From Emergomyces orientalis (Eukaryota > Ascomycota > Eurotiomycetes > Onygenales > Ajellomycetaceae): a stretch of 64,000 nt of DNA. Of the stretch, positions 45,587 to 56,618 are shown in pieces. The stretch covers positions 1,116,001 to 1,180,000 of the forward strand of contig MOWL01000045.1 of NCBI GenBank assembly GCA_002110485.1, given 5' to 3'. Position 1 is the first letter of the stretch; the number at the start of each line of letters is the position of its first letter. The translations under genes and the position numbers were made by a program. The notes beneath the pieces are model-generated. The model was not told the DNA's origin. It ran no database searches and saw only the letters and a program-made list of their open reading frames with translations.

Positions 45587-47290
45587 ATGTCCTCCCGCCC
45601 TCAGAATATCGGCATCAAGGCCATTGAGATTTATTTCCCATCTCAGGTAATGTCTACACCTTGGAAGCCAACCCTCTAGCAAACCCGGAAAACCATGGAA
45701 TGGTGAGCTGACAATGGGTGGTTGCAATGTGATAAATACAGTGTGTCGACCAAGCCGAACTCGAAAAATTCGATGGAGTGAGCCAGGGCAAATACACCAT
45801 CGGCCTTGGCCAGACCAAGATGAGCTTCTGCGATGATCGAGAAGGTATGTTCTAGAAAAAAACCATCATGTTTGGTGCTTGACGCAGTTTTTGAACCTTT
45901 TTCGTTGCTAAACGAATGGGGAAACAATTAGATATCTACTCCATGTCCCTCACCACCCTCTCCTCTCTCCTCCGCAAGTACTCCATTGACCCCAAGTCAA
46001 TCGGCAGACTCGAGGTCGGCACAGAAACCATCCTCGATAAATCCAAGTCAGTCAAATCCGTATTGATGCAGCTATTCGCCGAATCAGGAAACACAAATGT
46101 CGAGGGCGTCGACACCGTAAACGCATGCTACGGGGGTACCAATGCGATTTTCAATTCGGTAAACTGGGTGGAATCGTCCGCGTGGGATGGCAGAGATGCC
46201 ATTGTGGTTACCGGCGATATCGCTCTATATAAGAAGGGTGCTGCCCGCCCAACCGGTGGAGCTGGCTGCATTGCCATGCTCATCGGGCCCGATGCCCCAA
46301 TCGTCTTTGAGCCAGGTCTCCGCGGCTCTCACATTACCCATGTATACGATTTCTACAAACCAGACCTCACCAGCGAATACCCTTACGTGGACGGCCACTA
46401 TTCCATCAAATGCTATATACAGGCCGTCGACGCCTGCTATAAGGCCTACAACGCCAAGGAGAAGGTGTTGCAAGCCAAGGCGCCGCAAAACGGCAGCGCC
46501 ATCGTAAATGGCAGCAATGGCGAGTCCACCGCCGCGACCACACATGAGACAAAGACTCCCCTGGACCGCTTTGACCACGTGCTCTTCCACGCCCCCACCT
46601 GCAAGCTCGTCGCCAAGTCCTACGCCCGCATGCTGTACAACGACTACATTGCCGACCCGGCCCACCCAGCTTTCGCCGATGTCCCCGCAGAGCTTCGGGA
46701 TCTAGACTATGAAGCCTCCCTCAGCGACCGGAGCGTCGAGAAGGCTTTCATGGCCCTGACCAAGAAGCGCTTCAATGAGCGCGTGCAACCTTCCATCGAA
46801 GTACCGACGATGTGCGGAAACATGTACTGCGCGAGCGTCTATGGTGGTCTTGTCAGTTTGTTGACCAACGCCTCATTCGAGAACGCCGCGCAGCAGCAGA
46901 AGCGGATTGGAATCTTCAGCTATGGCAGCGGTCTGGCGAGTTCCATGTTCAGCATGAAGGTTGTGGGCGATGTTTCGGAGATTGTGGAGAAGCTTGATTT
47001 GAAGAAACGGCTTGCGGCAAGGCGGACTGTTGCTCCTGAGGTTTATGATGAGGTGAGATTAATACACCCCCTCCCCCACACCACCACTCCTCTGCTTATA
47101 ATTGTGCTACGTCGAACTAAAAACACTAACAAATAAATAAATAAAATAACAGATGTGCCTCCTCCGCGAACACGCTCATCTCAAGAAAGATTTCGTCCCC
47201 GCCGGAAACACAGACACCATTGCCCCCGGAACCTACTACCTGACCAAGGTGGATGATATGTTCCGACGGGAGTACGAGGTCAAGGCATAG
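45587..47290 (+). CDS. ERG13: Hydroxymethylglutaryl-CoA synthase
   Basis: Four exons, 45587-45646, 45742-45844, 45932-47052 and 47153-47290, give 473 aa. The start SRPQNIGIKAIEIYFPSQCVDQ is typical. The catalytic machinery is visible: the acid Glu86 in VGTETILDKSKS, the acetyl-accepting Cys120 in VDTVNACYGGT, and the His-containing FHAPTCKLVAKSYARM. GNMYCASVYGGL near the C-terminus is another family signature. The enzyme condenses acetyl-CoA with acetoacetyl-CoA to HMG-CoA, the step before HMG-CoA reductase in the mevalonate/ergosterol pathway, in the cytosol. A Gly/Asn/Thr-rich insert (about 240-260) interrupts the fold between core segments, as in other fungal homologues. Exon 1 ends just before the CVDQ element. 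Confidence 0.97.
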
Positions 47291-50200
47291 ATACAATACA
47301 TACATACACACCTAACCAACATTATATGGGCGCGGTATCGGGACAAAAATTATCATAACTTTTTATTCGTGTTCTTTTTTTTATCTTCTTTTGATTTTTT
47401 TTCCCTTGCTCTCTTTAATTTAATTTAATTTAATTTTGCGTCATATCATACATAATGGCATATGCGGAACAACGAGGAACGACGGATGAAGACGAGGATG
47501 AGGATGAGGGGAAATTATAGAATCCTTGATTTACGAAATAATCGCATTTTGCCAAATATATTTTTTTTGTGCATATTTTGTTGTGCAGTGTTTTGCATTT
47601 GATCTCCCATTGCATTTTCTCCGCCTCAAGAGTCCCTTTTTTCTCCCTTCTCCCTCTTCTTGTTCTGCTTCTTCCCGGAGATAGATGATCTTTCTATCTT
47701 TCTCCTCTTTCTTTTTCTTTCTTTTCTTTCTGTTCTTTTTCTTTGCTCGAGGGATTTGATTGATTAATTGGCAATGATGGGTAAACTAGGAGCAAAAGAG
47801 AAGGAAAGAGAAGGAGAATGAGAACAGGGTGGGGGGCAGCATGATATTCTTTTTCTGTTTTTCTGCTTCATTTTTAATACTCCGTTCTCGTTTCGTTTGT
47901 TCTCTTCCCCCCCCTTTTCCTTCTTAATTGGAATTTGCAGAGGAAATGCTCTTATATTTTTTTACGGGCAGTATTATTATTGAAAGAGGAGATTTAACTA
48001 ATACCGCCGGGAATTTCTCTTTTTTCTTTTCTCTTCGACATTTTTTCCTCCTTCTTTTTTGTTTCTTCTGCTGCGAATTCCTTTCTTTTCTTTCCCCTCT
48101 TCTAGACGAAAAAAAGATAGAAACATGGCGGGTATGAGAATGAATGGGTATATAGATGGTTTGAGGGATCATTAGAGCCAGCAAAAGCAGGGGACCATGG
48201 GCAGTGCAGCTACCACAAGCTCGATAGATTGAAATATAGAAACTGAGAATTCCAATACATGAATGTCTTTGCGTCTTCATTTCTGATCCCGAGAAGACAT
48301 AGGGATATACATATATATTCTCGAAGGCTTCTTCGTGATTGCTTCTTCCTCCTCCCCAAAGAGTAAACAAACACGTCTTCTTGACCGCTTCTTGGGGGAA
48401 TACACCTCCGTACATCACCGGGAAAATCTCCCCCCCTGGGTGCAACTCAACACATTCTTCCATGAATTGTTGAAGATAAGATTCCATTCAACAGAATCCT
48501 GAAACCCGTCTCAGGATGCGATGTGGGAGGGGTAGGCATGCGTTCAGCAAAGTCTAGGACGTGGTGCTGACATCTGACAGGACAGGCCATATGAACTCGT
48601 TCAAACTATGATGCATGCTGATGCGCTGATACGCTGAAGGAACCCCATGCGGATACCCAAGGAATGAAATTTTTTTTCCTCCTCTTGGCCTGCTGCTGCA
48701 CAGAATATGAGTCACTGATAATTTGACTTAGTCGTCGTAGTCAACAGAGATGAAACATGTTTTAACAGAAGTTGAGCAGGTATGTTTAACCAATGGAACT
48801 GGCTGACGCGCTGGGAATGCGCTTAACGTGCAACAGAACGGAGACGGTGAGAGAAGTATAAAATAAAATAAAAAGGTGAGCAGCTAGCTAGATCAGTCGC
48901 GTCAGGGTCAGGATGTCCATCGCGCGTGCGTGAGATGTCTACCTAGCGAGCTACTAGTAGGTAGGTCTGCACATATGTTTCAAGTTTTCAAGAAAAAGTT
49001 GTTTCGTTTCAAGTTTCATCAACCCTGTCAGACAGTCGACCCACAGCAGGTTTCCCCGCCCCGAAAGAGGCAGGCTAGGGCTAGGGCTGGGATGAATCAC
49101 GCGTTTTAGCCTCATGCGTGGGGGGAGAGACCTCGGGAATCTGCGACTTGGGGATCTCGACGCTGGCCAACCATCTTCCTCAGCGCCGTGTTATGAAGCA
49201 AACGCGCTCTCTCTGGTCTGTGTTTGGCCTGTCTTAGGGTTCTTGGAGTTTCTTGGGGTTCTGGTAGCGCCGTCCCATAGCCAGAGCAAAGAGTTGGTGA
49301 ACACTCACGGACCAGTCAGCGTGCTTGCCGCTGTGATTCCGCTGTTTTGTCGCCTGGTCTTGCAGCAGAATGGGCAATCATGGCTCCAACGGGCCAACAC
49401 TGGGCATGACTGACACCGAATAATTGGAATTTCCTCCACGGGCGCCAACTGGAACTGCAGAATACCCCCATTTTGCAGCCCAGTATTCGGGCACACTGGG
49501 CGACTCACCACACCACTCCACCCAATGGGCAGGGCAGTCCACCTCCTCCCACTGGAAATAGAACACTGCGAAACAATCGCGGCGCGTCTCTGCTTCTTTC
49601 TGCTGCCTCTTTTGCTTGTCTCTGTTCTGTCTGCTCTGTCTGTGTCTGTGTCCCTTTCTTGTCCCAGTTTTGCTTGTCGCCAGCGCTCTCGCCAGGCGCT
49701 TGGATATTACTCCATTCTCGACAACCCCCCTGTGCCGGAAATAGAATCATCATGACCCCAAAAGCTCTTCAATATGCTGCCAAATATAACCCCCTCCTTC
49801 AATAATAATTCACTATTCATTAACCATGCAGCTCATAATAGCTATCGTGATCAACCTGATACACGAAGCTTGTCTTTTGCCCCTCCCTTCGCGTTACGCC
49901 ATCCCCATTCCCCTTACCGCCCTCCAATACCATTCCCCTTTCGCGTCCATTCCTCAGTACCCGCGCGAGCTCTCTCCACAGGCATGGTCCCAAAAAGAAA
50001 AAATGCCATTCCCAAACAAACCCCCTAGGCGCGATGCGATGTTAGTCGGAATGTTTTATTTTATTTTTATCTTTCGCTCTTAGTATCATGTTTCCTATTA
50101 TGGATTTTTGTCGCCATGTAGGTTGTTTCATCTTTCTCCATCTGGATTGCTTCGGTGCGATACGATGGATTGGTTTACTCCTTTGTCGCGACACGTCTGT

Positions 50201-50656
50201 TTGAGAGAGGATTTAATACCCAGCCCAATCCTCTCTCAATCCTGTTGAGAAATATTCAATCAACCATTCAATGATCAATCAGTCTTCTACTTGTCTCAAT
50301 TATATTGAGCTTGACTTTTATTCTTGCTGCTTACTGGCTCCTCCTTTCTCTCCTCTCTACCTCCCCTAACTACCCCTCTACCATCTCCTCTCCTAATGTG
50401 TTTCTCAATTTAAATATATGCCAATTCAAAATTTGAGCTCCTTGCTTGTTTCGTCTTTACTAGCATAGAGCACTTTTCACAATTATTCTTTGCTCAAAAC
50501 AAGCTGGTCTTGTTGTATTTTCAATATCAACTTGGTCTCGTTATTTTCACCTCTTGGTATGTTTATGCCCCCACCAAACCCCACCAAAAAAAAAAACCAA
50601 AAAAACCTCATGATTATACCTTTGGACTTTACCCCTGACACAATGGCACAGCAACA
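47291..50656. other. Long intergenic region and leader of the next gene
   Basis: 3.4 kb with no supported gene. A TTTAA pentanucleotide repeat lies at about 47413-47436, with T/C-rich tracts at 47640-47760 and 48010-48110. From about 49560 the + strand is pyrimidine-rich, suggesting a long 5' leader for the gene at 50657. An upstream ATG at 50643 is discussed separately. Confidence 0.5.
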
Positions 50657-51050
50657 ATGTCTTCCGAAATATATTACTACAGGCCATCAACGCCTCCTGC
50701 CATGCTGGCTAGTTGTTATTTTGCTAGTAATAATAATATGCATGTCCGCACAGAGTCGAGTTCCTCTAATAACTCGTCTCCCGACTCTGCTGTCACCAAT
50801 CTCACAACTCCAAGTCTGTCACCAGTCACCCGCCAGCATGGACCAGCTCTCCTCCCAAAGATCAGACCCCAGGATCTTGTGGTTGAGCCTGTATCATCTA
50901 GCGGACCCATTCGTCACCGCAAGGGCCAGTCAAGTGCCCGCAAACCCACCGGGTACACACCCTACCCAGCTAGTCGATCTCAGATGCGTGGGACTTGGAC
51001 GTCACCGGTTGATTGCTCACTTATCTCACCCATTTCGACTTCCTCTATGA
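50643..51050 (+). other. Upstream ORF overlapping the next gene out of frame
   Basis: An ATG at 50643 in a good initiation context (ACACAATGG) opens a 135-codon frame that overlaps the main gene, whose ATG lies 14 nt downstream in another frame. The peptide (MAQQQCLPKYITTGHQRL...) is unlike any family I know. It may be a translational regulator, or a sign that the main gene's start or an early intron is modelled incorrectly. Confidence 0.35.
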
Positions 51051-52651
51051 TGGGCCATCGGGGCTCTTCAACTCTCTCATCACCAGTTACCTTGATACCA
51101 TCTCAGGCAAGTAGGCTTGCAGGTGGACATTCTCGTTCAACCTCTACGAGCAGCCTTGATGAGGCAACTTGGGCCCGCTATGGATACCCAACTTACCGGC
51201 AGTACCCAAGATACGTGACTCAGTATAGTCCTACCACTCCAATTTCAGCAACATCCTTTCTATTCCCATCTTTTGTACCGCTTAGTGAACCGGTTACACC
51301 CCATCCGGAACCCTCTCCATTGCTTCAGCCTGCTTACTCCTACGTCGAAACTCCTATTACAACCTTGGCTCCCCCTATTCCTGCTGCCGCTACCACTCCC
51401 CCTTACTCAGACTCCGATGACCTGGAACTCTCCACCACTCTTATCACATACCTAACAGAGCCAACCCAAGCCATCAACCTAGTACGCAATGTAAGGTTAC
51501 CTCTGGGCCGTGGACAACAACAACATTTCTGGTGGGATATCCGAAACTTGCGAAGCTGGTCCAGCTTCTCCCTCCCCACAATCCACTCCATCCCAAAACT
51601 AACCGCACTCCTCACCACCGAAGTCTCCCGAGACTGCCACCCTTTACCAACTGTCTCCCCGTCCCGCCTCTCCCCAAGCTCCGAAGGCGCACTCTCCGAA
51701 CTAATCCGTGACATCTACGCCCCGCGCGTAAATGCCGCCATTCAAACATCCATCGGCAAGGACCTCTACCTCAAACCAACGCCCGAAGCCTTCAACCCAG
51801 GGAACCGTAACAACAGTGGCCCCCACTTTATCGCCAACTACGCCACTGACACAGAACGCACAGCCTCCGGCGGCCAACGCGGCCGCCTTGTCGGCCTCAT
51901 CAAGAGCTTTGACTGCTGGAACAGCGGCATGCGCAATGAACAGCCCCACAAACGCGTCGAGTACCTGAACGGCCTCGCACATCTCCAACGCTGCATGCGC
52001 GACCACTCCTGCCGTTACGGCTTCATCATGACGGAGATTGAGCTCGTCTGCGTCCGCGCCGGGTGCGATGATAGTAGCGACACCCCGTATTTCGGCTACT
52101 TGCAAGTCGCCCCGCCAATCCCAACAAACCTCTCGTCGGAATCTTACTCCCCACCCCAACACCAACAGCCAATGGCCCGCTCCCACTCCCACCGATCCTC
52201 CTCTGCACAATCATCCGACTACTCCCCAACCCCCTCCCGCTCCCACTCCCCATCATCCCACACCCGCACCCACTCCTCATCTTCCTCGTCCTCCTCCTCA
52301 TCATCAACTCCCCTCACCGCAACCTTAGCCCTCTACTACCTAGTCCTCCTCTCTAAAGCCGAAGCCCTCCCCACCCAACCTCGTGGCTACCTCAACGTCG
52401 GCGGCCAGGGTACACTAACCCGCCAACACGTCCTCCCCGAGGGAAAAGACAAATGGATCCCCGAGCCACAGACGGGGGAGAAGCGCGATGCGAAGAGGGT
52501 GCGCGGGTGGGTGTGGCCGCAGGATCCGTGGCATAGGCGCGAGGGGGGTGGCTCGGGGATTCGCGCGAAGGCACATCAGCAGCAGCAGCAGCAGAGTCTG
52601 CAGAATCAGGGCGTGAAAATGGTGGGGAAGGGAAAGAAATGGCATAAGTGA
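50657..52651 (+). CDS. Ser-rich protein of unknown function, probable Pezizomycotina family
   Basis: Function not recognised. A single open frame gives 664 aa. Residues 1-240 are Ser/Thr/Pro-rich and disordered. A compact core follows, from about 255 to 500. It includes RLPLGRGQQQHFWWDIRNLR, LIRDIYAPRVNAAI and GPHFIANYATDTERT, then GRLVGLIKSFDCWNSGMRNE, LAHLQRCMRDHSCRYGFIMT and EIELVCVRAGCD. These Trp/Cys-rich blocks look strongly conserved, and I recall similar hypothetical proteins in other Eurotiomycetes. A poly-Ser stretch interrupts the protein near 540, after which GYLNVGGQGTLTRQHVLPEG and VRGWVWPQDPWHRREGG resume the core. A Gln-rich tail ends it. No signal peptide or membrane helix. 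The true N-terminus is uncertain because of the upstream out-of-frame ATG. Confidence 0.75.
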   Translation: MSSEIYYYRPSTPPAMLASCYFASNNNMHVRTESSSSNNSSPDSAVTNLTTPSLSPVTRQHGPALLPKIRPQDLVVEPVSSSGPIRHRKGQSSARKPTGYTPYPASRSQMRGTWTSPVDCSLISPISTSSMMGHRGSSTLSSPVTLIPSQASRLAGGHSRSTSTSSLDEATWARYGYPTYRQYPRYVTQYSPTTPISATSFLFPSFVPLSEPVTPHPEPSPLLQPAYSYVETPITTLAPPIPAAATTPPYSDSDDLELSTTLITYLTEPTQAINLVRNVRLPLGRGQQQHFWWDIRNLRSWSSFSLPTIHSIPKLTALLTTEVSRDCHPLPTVSPSRLSPSSEGALSELIRDIYAPRVNAAIQTSIGKDLYLKPTPEAFNPGNRNNSGPHFIANYATDTERTASGGQRGRLVGLIKSFDCWNSGMRNEQPHKRVEYLNGLAHLQRCMRDHSCRYGFIMTEIELVCVRAGCDDSSDTPYFGYLQVAPPIPTNLSSESYSPPQHQQPMARSHSHRSSSAQSSDYSPTPSRSHSPSSHTRTHSSSSSSSSSSSTPLTATLALYYLVLLSKAEALPTQPRGYLNVGGQGTLTRQHVLPEGKDKWIPEPQTGEKRDAKRVRGWVWPQDPWHRREGGGSGIRAKAHQQQQQQSLQNQGVKMVGKGKKWHK

Positions 52652-54293
52652 TATCATATATAATGAGTAATAAGTAATGTGGGATGCCTGGGCTGGGCTG
52701 GACTGGACTGGGATAATGTTTTGTTTATTTATTTTTCCACGTTACGTTTTTTGGGTGATTTTTGGCGTTTTTTGTTTTGAGATTTACTTAATTGGGAATT
52801 TTTGGGATATCGGGAGGGTTCGTTTTTATTTTCTTCATTTCTATACACGTATGTATTTATGGGCTATTTATTGGTGTTAGGCGCATTGAAGGGCTTTTCT
52901 TTCTCTCTTGTCTATTTTGGCTCTTTCTCTTAGATTCCATTTGTTTTTCTATTTACCTTTTACGAAAGATATATTTCATAATTTTTCTTTTAATACGTCT
53001 TACGTTTTCATCATCACTATCATCAAGCAATTGAGCGATGGGCGGTATAATTTGTTTATTTTGCACACCTTTTTTTTATTTTTATTTTTATTTTTTTTGT
53101 TCATTGCATATTCTCTAGAAGTTTAGAATATTTTCCACTACTTAGATGCATCATACCATACATAGATTTTTTTCTTTTCAGAAAATTGATTTGTGGCGTT
53201 TTTATGGCATTACTCTTTCAACTTTTCACATTTCACACAATCTAGTATTGAATTCAGAAGGGGAAAAGGGGTTCTCGCCACTATCTAAAACATAAAATAA
53301 CAAAAGCTTGCCGACATCGCATCTGGGGGTAGAATTAGCTATGAAACTTGGGTAAGTCAGTAGATCATCCATATTTAGCCTTGTAGCTCCATCATAGCGG
53401 CAGGGAAATAATAAAAATGCAAAGTAGATCATAATAATAGCTCTCCCGCATCGTTATTCACTCTTTTACGCGCTGTCAATTCCCAAACAGTAGTATGTAT
53501 CCAATACTGCCGGTGGTGGTGGTGGGTGTTAATATGGAGGGCGCTTAAGCTGTGAGTTGTTCCCTCTTCTTTGTTTCGTTTCCATCCACAGCATGAGAAT
53601 GATACTATTTATAGCGGTAGTTATGTAATCACATCACGAGGAATGTAAGGATATCATTGGCTTAAGATGCCTACCAATCATAGCACAGCTATTACCGACG
53701 CATTGCATTTTATGCTTACCTCAGCATCTCGGCAGTCCCAATTAAGGTTTTCCGATCCGGCAATTGTCCAAACTTCGGCAACAGCTGACTACAACTTCCC
53801 TAATTCGAGTACAAGCCCCCGCTGTCTGTACAACCTCCACATGTACTACGCAGGGTGACATCCAGCTATGCGATCTACGCCTGGCTTGTTGCTACAGTGT
53901 CAACTGCTGCGGTGACGCTGTGCGAATAATAATGGCTATGGACTTGCCTGCGCAGTAGTCCAACCCAGCTCAGGCGGCACTGATCGCTTCATCCATCAAA
54001 TCAGAGTGGATGATTTTCAAATCTGGGTTGAACTTACCCCGCAAATTGCTTGTTTGTTACAAGTCTGGTGGGTGGGCGGTCATGATCACAGGCACCTACA
54101 TATAATGAAACATAACCGGTCTTACTGAGTAGAGAATGATTAACTCTCGTCCTAACCAAACTACCAGTTCTTCACTAACAACAGGAAGTTAACGTCCCCT
54201 GAGAAGGTGCCTTAAAACCCTGCAGAGTGGTTAGCCATTTCATTTTTACTTTTCATTTTTCATTTAGAATCCTCCATCCACCAAACGCGTGTC
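52652..54293. other. Intergenic region
   Basis: 1.6 kb, T-rich in the left half (52700-53130). Short ORFs at 53667-53958 are unsupported. The last 300 bp presumably hold the promoter of the oxidoreductase. Confidence 0.55.
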
Positions 54294-55916
54294 ATGGCTA
54301 CTTCCAACGACGCCTCCAAGCAGCCCGCAGCAAAATCGCCCAAATTCCTAGTAATTGGTGCCGGGTCTCGAGGACATGCTTACGCTCGCGCTGTCACAGA
54401 CGTGACCAACGGCGTCATCCATGCCGTGGCGGAGGTGGATACTTTTAAGCGCCAGGAGTTTGGAAGGAGCTATATCTGGGGCAGCGGTTCAGCGGGCGAA
54501 GGCCAGGAGTTTGCGGACTGGAAGGAATGGCTGCAGTGGGAAAAATTGCGGAGGGAAAAGGTGGGGAGCGGGAACGGGGAAGGGGAACAAGCAAAGGGTG
54601 TGGATGGGGTGTTCATCTGCACCTTGGACGAGATGCATATGGAGATCCTCCTAGCCGTTGCGCCTTTGAATCTGCACATCCTCTGCGAAAAGCCCCTGGC
54701 CACATCGCTGCAGGATTGCCTAGCCATTTCTCGCGCACTTAAGGAGAATAATTGTGTCGAGTCAAAAATCTTCTCCATTGGTCATGTTTTACGCTATAGC
54801 CCGCATAACAAGCTTCTGCGCAAGCTGCTTTTGGAGGATAGGGTTATAGGTGAGATCACATCGCTGGAACACACAGAACCCGTGGGTTGGTATCACTTCT
54901 CCCACAGCTTCGTACGTGGTAACTGGCGTCGTGAAACAGCAAACGGCGATGGCAGCCTCCTCACAAAATGCTCGCACGATATCGACTTTATCCTCTGGCT
55001 CCTTTCCTACCCACCACCAGGAACGCCCCACGATTATCCACATCACGCCCCACAATCTATCACTTCCATGGGTTCCCTCACCCAATTCCGCCAATCGCGC
55101 AAACCCTTGGCCGCCGGAAAGGCCACAAACTGCCTCTCCTGTCCCGCAGAGAAAGACTGCATTTACAGCGCCCCCAAGATATATAAAGACCGTTTCCTCT
55201 CCAAGGGCTTGACAAACTGGCCGCTCAAAATCATCTGTCCAGATATCGAAGACACATTCAAGACATCCGGCATGGCCGCTGCTGAGTCGCTACTCCTAAA
55301 AGCGCTCGCAGAGGACTATGACAAGGCCACAACGCCGGCTGCTACAATCGCCGCACGCCCCTGGTTCGGCCGTTGTGTGTATGAAGCCGACAACAACGTC
55401 CTCGAGGACCAGGTCGTCACCATCTCCTGGGTTGATGATCCGTTGCCAGAGTCCACTGCTGGCGGCATGGATATGCACGCACGCCTGCGCGGGCGCGGTG
55501 CCAAGACCGCCACTCTCCACATGATCGCGCCGACAGAGTCACAGTGCGAGCGGCGCGGGCGAGTCTACGGCACCTTGGGCGAGTTGAGCTATGACAGTAG
55601 GACAATAACCAGCTATGATTTCGACAGTGGGGAGACTACCGTTGTCAAAATTCCCGAGGCGCCGCCTGAAGAGACGGAGGCGCATGGTGGTGGGGATTAT
55701 GGGCTTACGAGGGCGTTTGTGAACGCTGTGGAGGCTGTGGATAATTTGGAGTGGGAGGTTGGGAGGGCGCAGAGGGAGTTTGTTGGGTGTACGTTTGAGG
55801 AGGCGTTGAGAAGTCATGCGACTGTGTTTGCGGCGGAGGAGGCGAGGAGAGGTGGGAAGGTTGTGGGGTGGGGGGAGTGGTGGGAGGGCAAGGAGAAGGA
55901 GTTGGGCATGGCATAG
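54294..55916 (+). CDS. Gfo/Idh/MocA-family NAD(P)-dependent oxidoreductase
   Basis: Single-exon gene of 540 aa, longer than the ~350-aa bacterial members. The Rossmann fold begins FLVIGAGSRGHAYARA (18-33), the dinucleotide-binding Gly-rich loop. The family's catalytic lysine motif CEKPLA is at 131-136. The C-terminal domain carries GSLLTKCSHDIDFILWLL, which matches the conserved substrate-binding His-Asp region, and the unusual Cys cluster NCLSCPAEKDCIY, which recalls metal sites but is also seen in related fungal proteins. Substrates of this family are sugars, inositols or their derivatives, usually oxidised at a ring carbon; the specific one cannot be inferred. No targeting signal is apparent, so it is probably cytosolic. 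An Ala/Glu-rich tail ends the protein. Confidence 0.88.
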   Translation: MATSNDASKQPAAKSPKFLVIGAGSRGHAYARAVTDVTNGVIHAVAEVDTFKRQEFGRSYIWGSGSAGEGQEFADWKEWLQWEKLRREKVGSGNGEGEQAKGVDGVFICTLDEMHMEILLAVAPLNLHILCEKPLATSLQDCLAISRALKENNCVESKIFSIGHVLRYSPHNKLLRKLLLEDRVIGEITSLEHTEPVGWYHFSHSFVRGNWRRETANGDGSLLTKCSHDIDFILWLLSYPPPGTPHDYPHHAPQSITSMGSLTQFRQSRKPLAAGKATNCLSCPAEKDCIYSAPKIYKDRFLSKGLTNWPLKIICPDIEDTFKTSGMAAAESLLLKALAEDYDKATTPAATIAARPWFGRCVYEADNNVLEDQVVTISWVDDPLPESTAGGMDMHARLRGRGAKTATLHMIAPTESQCERRGRVYGTLGELSYDSRTITSYDFDSGETTVVKIPEAPPEETEAHGGGDYGLTRAFVNAVEAVDNLEWEVGRAQREFVGCTFEEALRSHATVFAAEEARRGGKVVGWGEWWEGKEKELGMA

Positions 55917-56618
55917 ATGGGTGTGGGAAGGTCATTTGCTTGTGAAGATTTATGAGTGTTGATTTGACTAGTCTGCTTTTATGTTATGGATTGTTACGTA
56001 TTATGCGAGGACATGAAATGACATGACATGACAGCTTAAGATTGTACGATTTCCAATTGTTTGCTTGTGGGGGTGATGAGTATATCTATATTTCACTTAT
56101 ACAAGTTAGAAAAAACACATTAACTCCTATCTCCTCTTCTTTTCTTCTCTTCATCTCTTCTGCTATTTTACACACACCGTACCTTGCTAGCCCGTTGAAA
56201 AACAGTGAGAATATCAAGATAGATATAGAAATAGAAGAGCCTTTGAATTACAAAAAGGGGAGGTGTGTTTGAATAAGAAAAGAACGCTGCATTGACTAGC
56301 TAAAAACTAAACTTGCTCAATTACTTTTTTCACTTTTTATCTTTTATTATATTAGATGAAATAAAAAGGAAATTGCCTGTTACTTAATAACCATATACTT
56401 GCAAGGAATCAAAATAACAAAACTCATTTCTCTTTGTGTAATACTAACCACGTCGTCGCTTTTCCGCCAGTGCCAAGCATGCATGCCATGTATAGATATG
56501 GGAATCGTTCACTGCTCGACTCAGTCCTCCTCCCATTCATCATTTCGACCTATGATTGCGTTAACCTGCCTCCATTTCTCTAGTTTCCCGGGGACGTCAA
56601 ACCCCCTTCTCCCCCCCT
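55917..56618. other. Convergent 3' intergenic region
   Basis: Between the stops of the oxidoreductase (+) and phosphoglucomutase (-). A/T-rich; no gene seen. Confidence 0.6.

Noticed and set aside
47924..48487. 187-codon minus-strand ORF
   Set aside because: Low-complexity Lys/Arg/Ser/Phe translation of T/C-rich DNA with no motif and no neighbouring exon.
51701..52210. 169-codon minus-strand ORF inside the Ser-rich unknown gene
   Set aside because: Antisense shadow of the C-rich coding strand; no splice partners.
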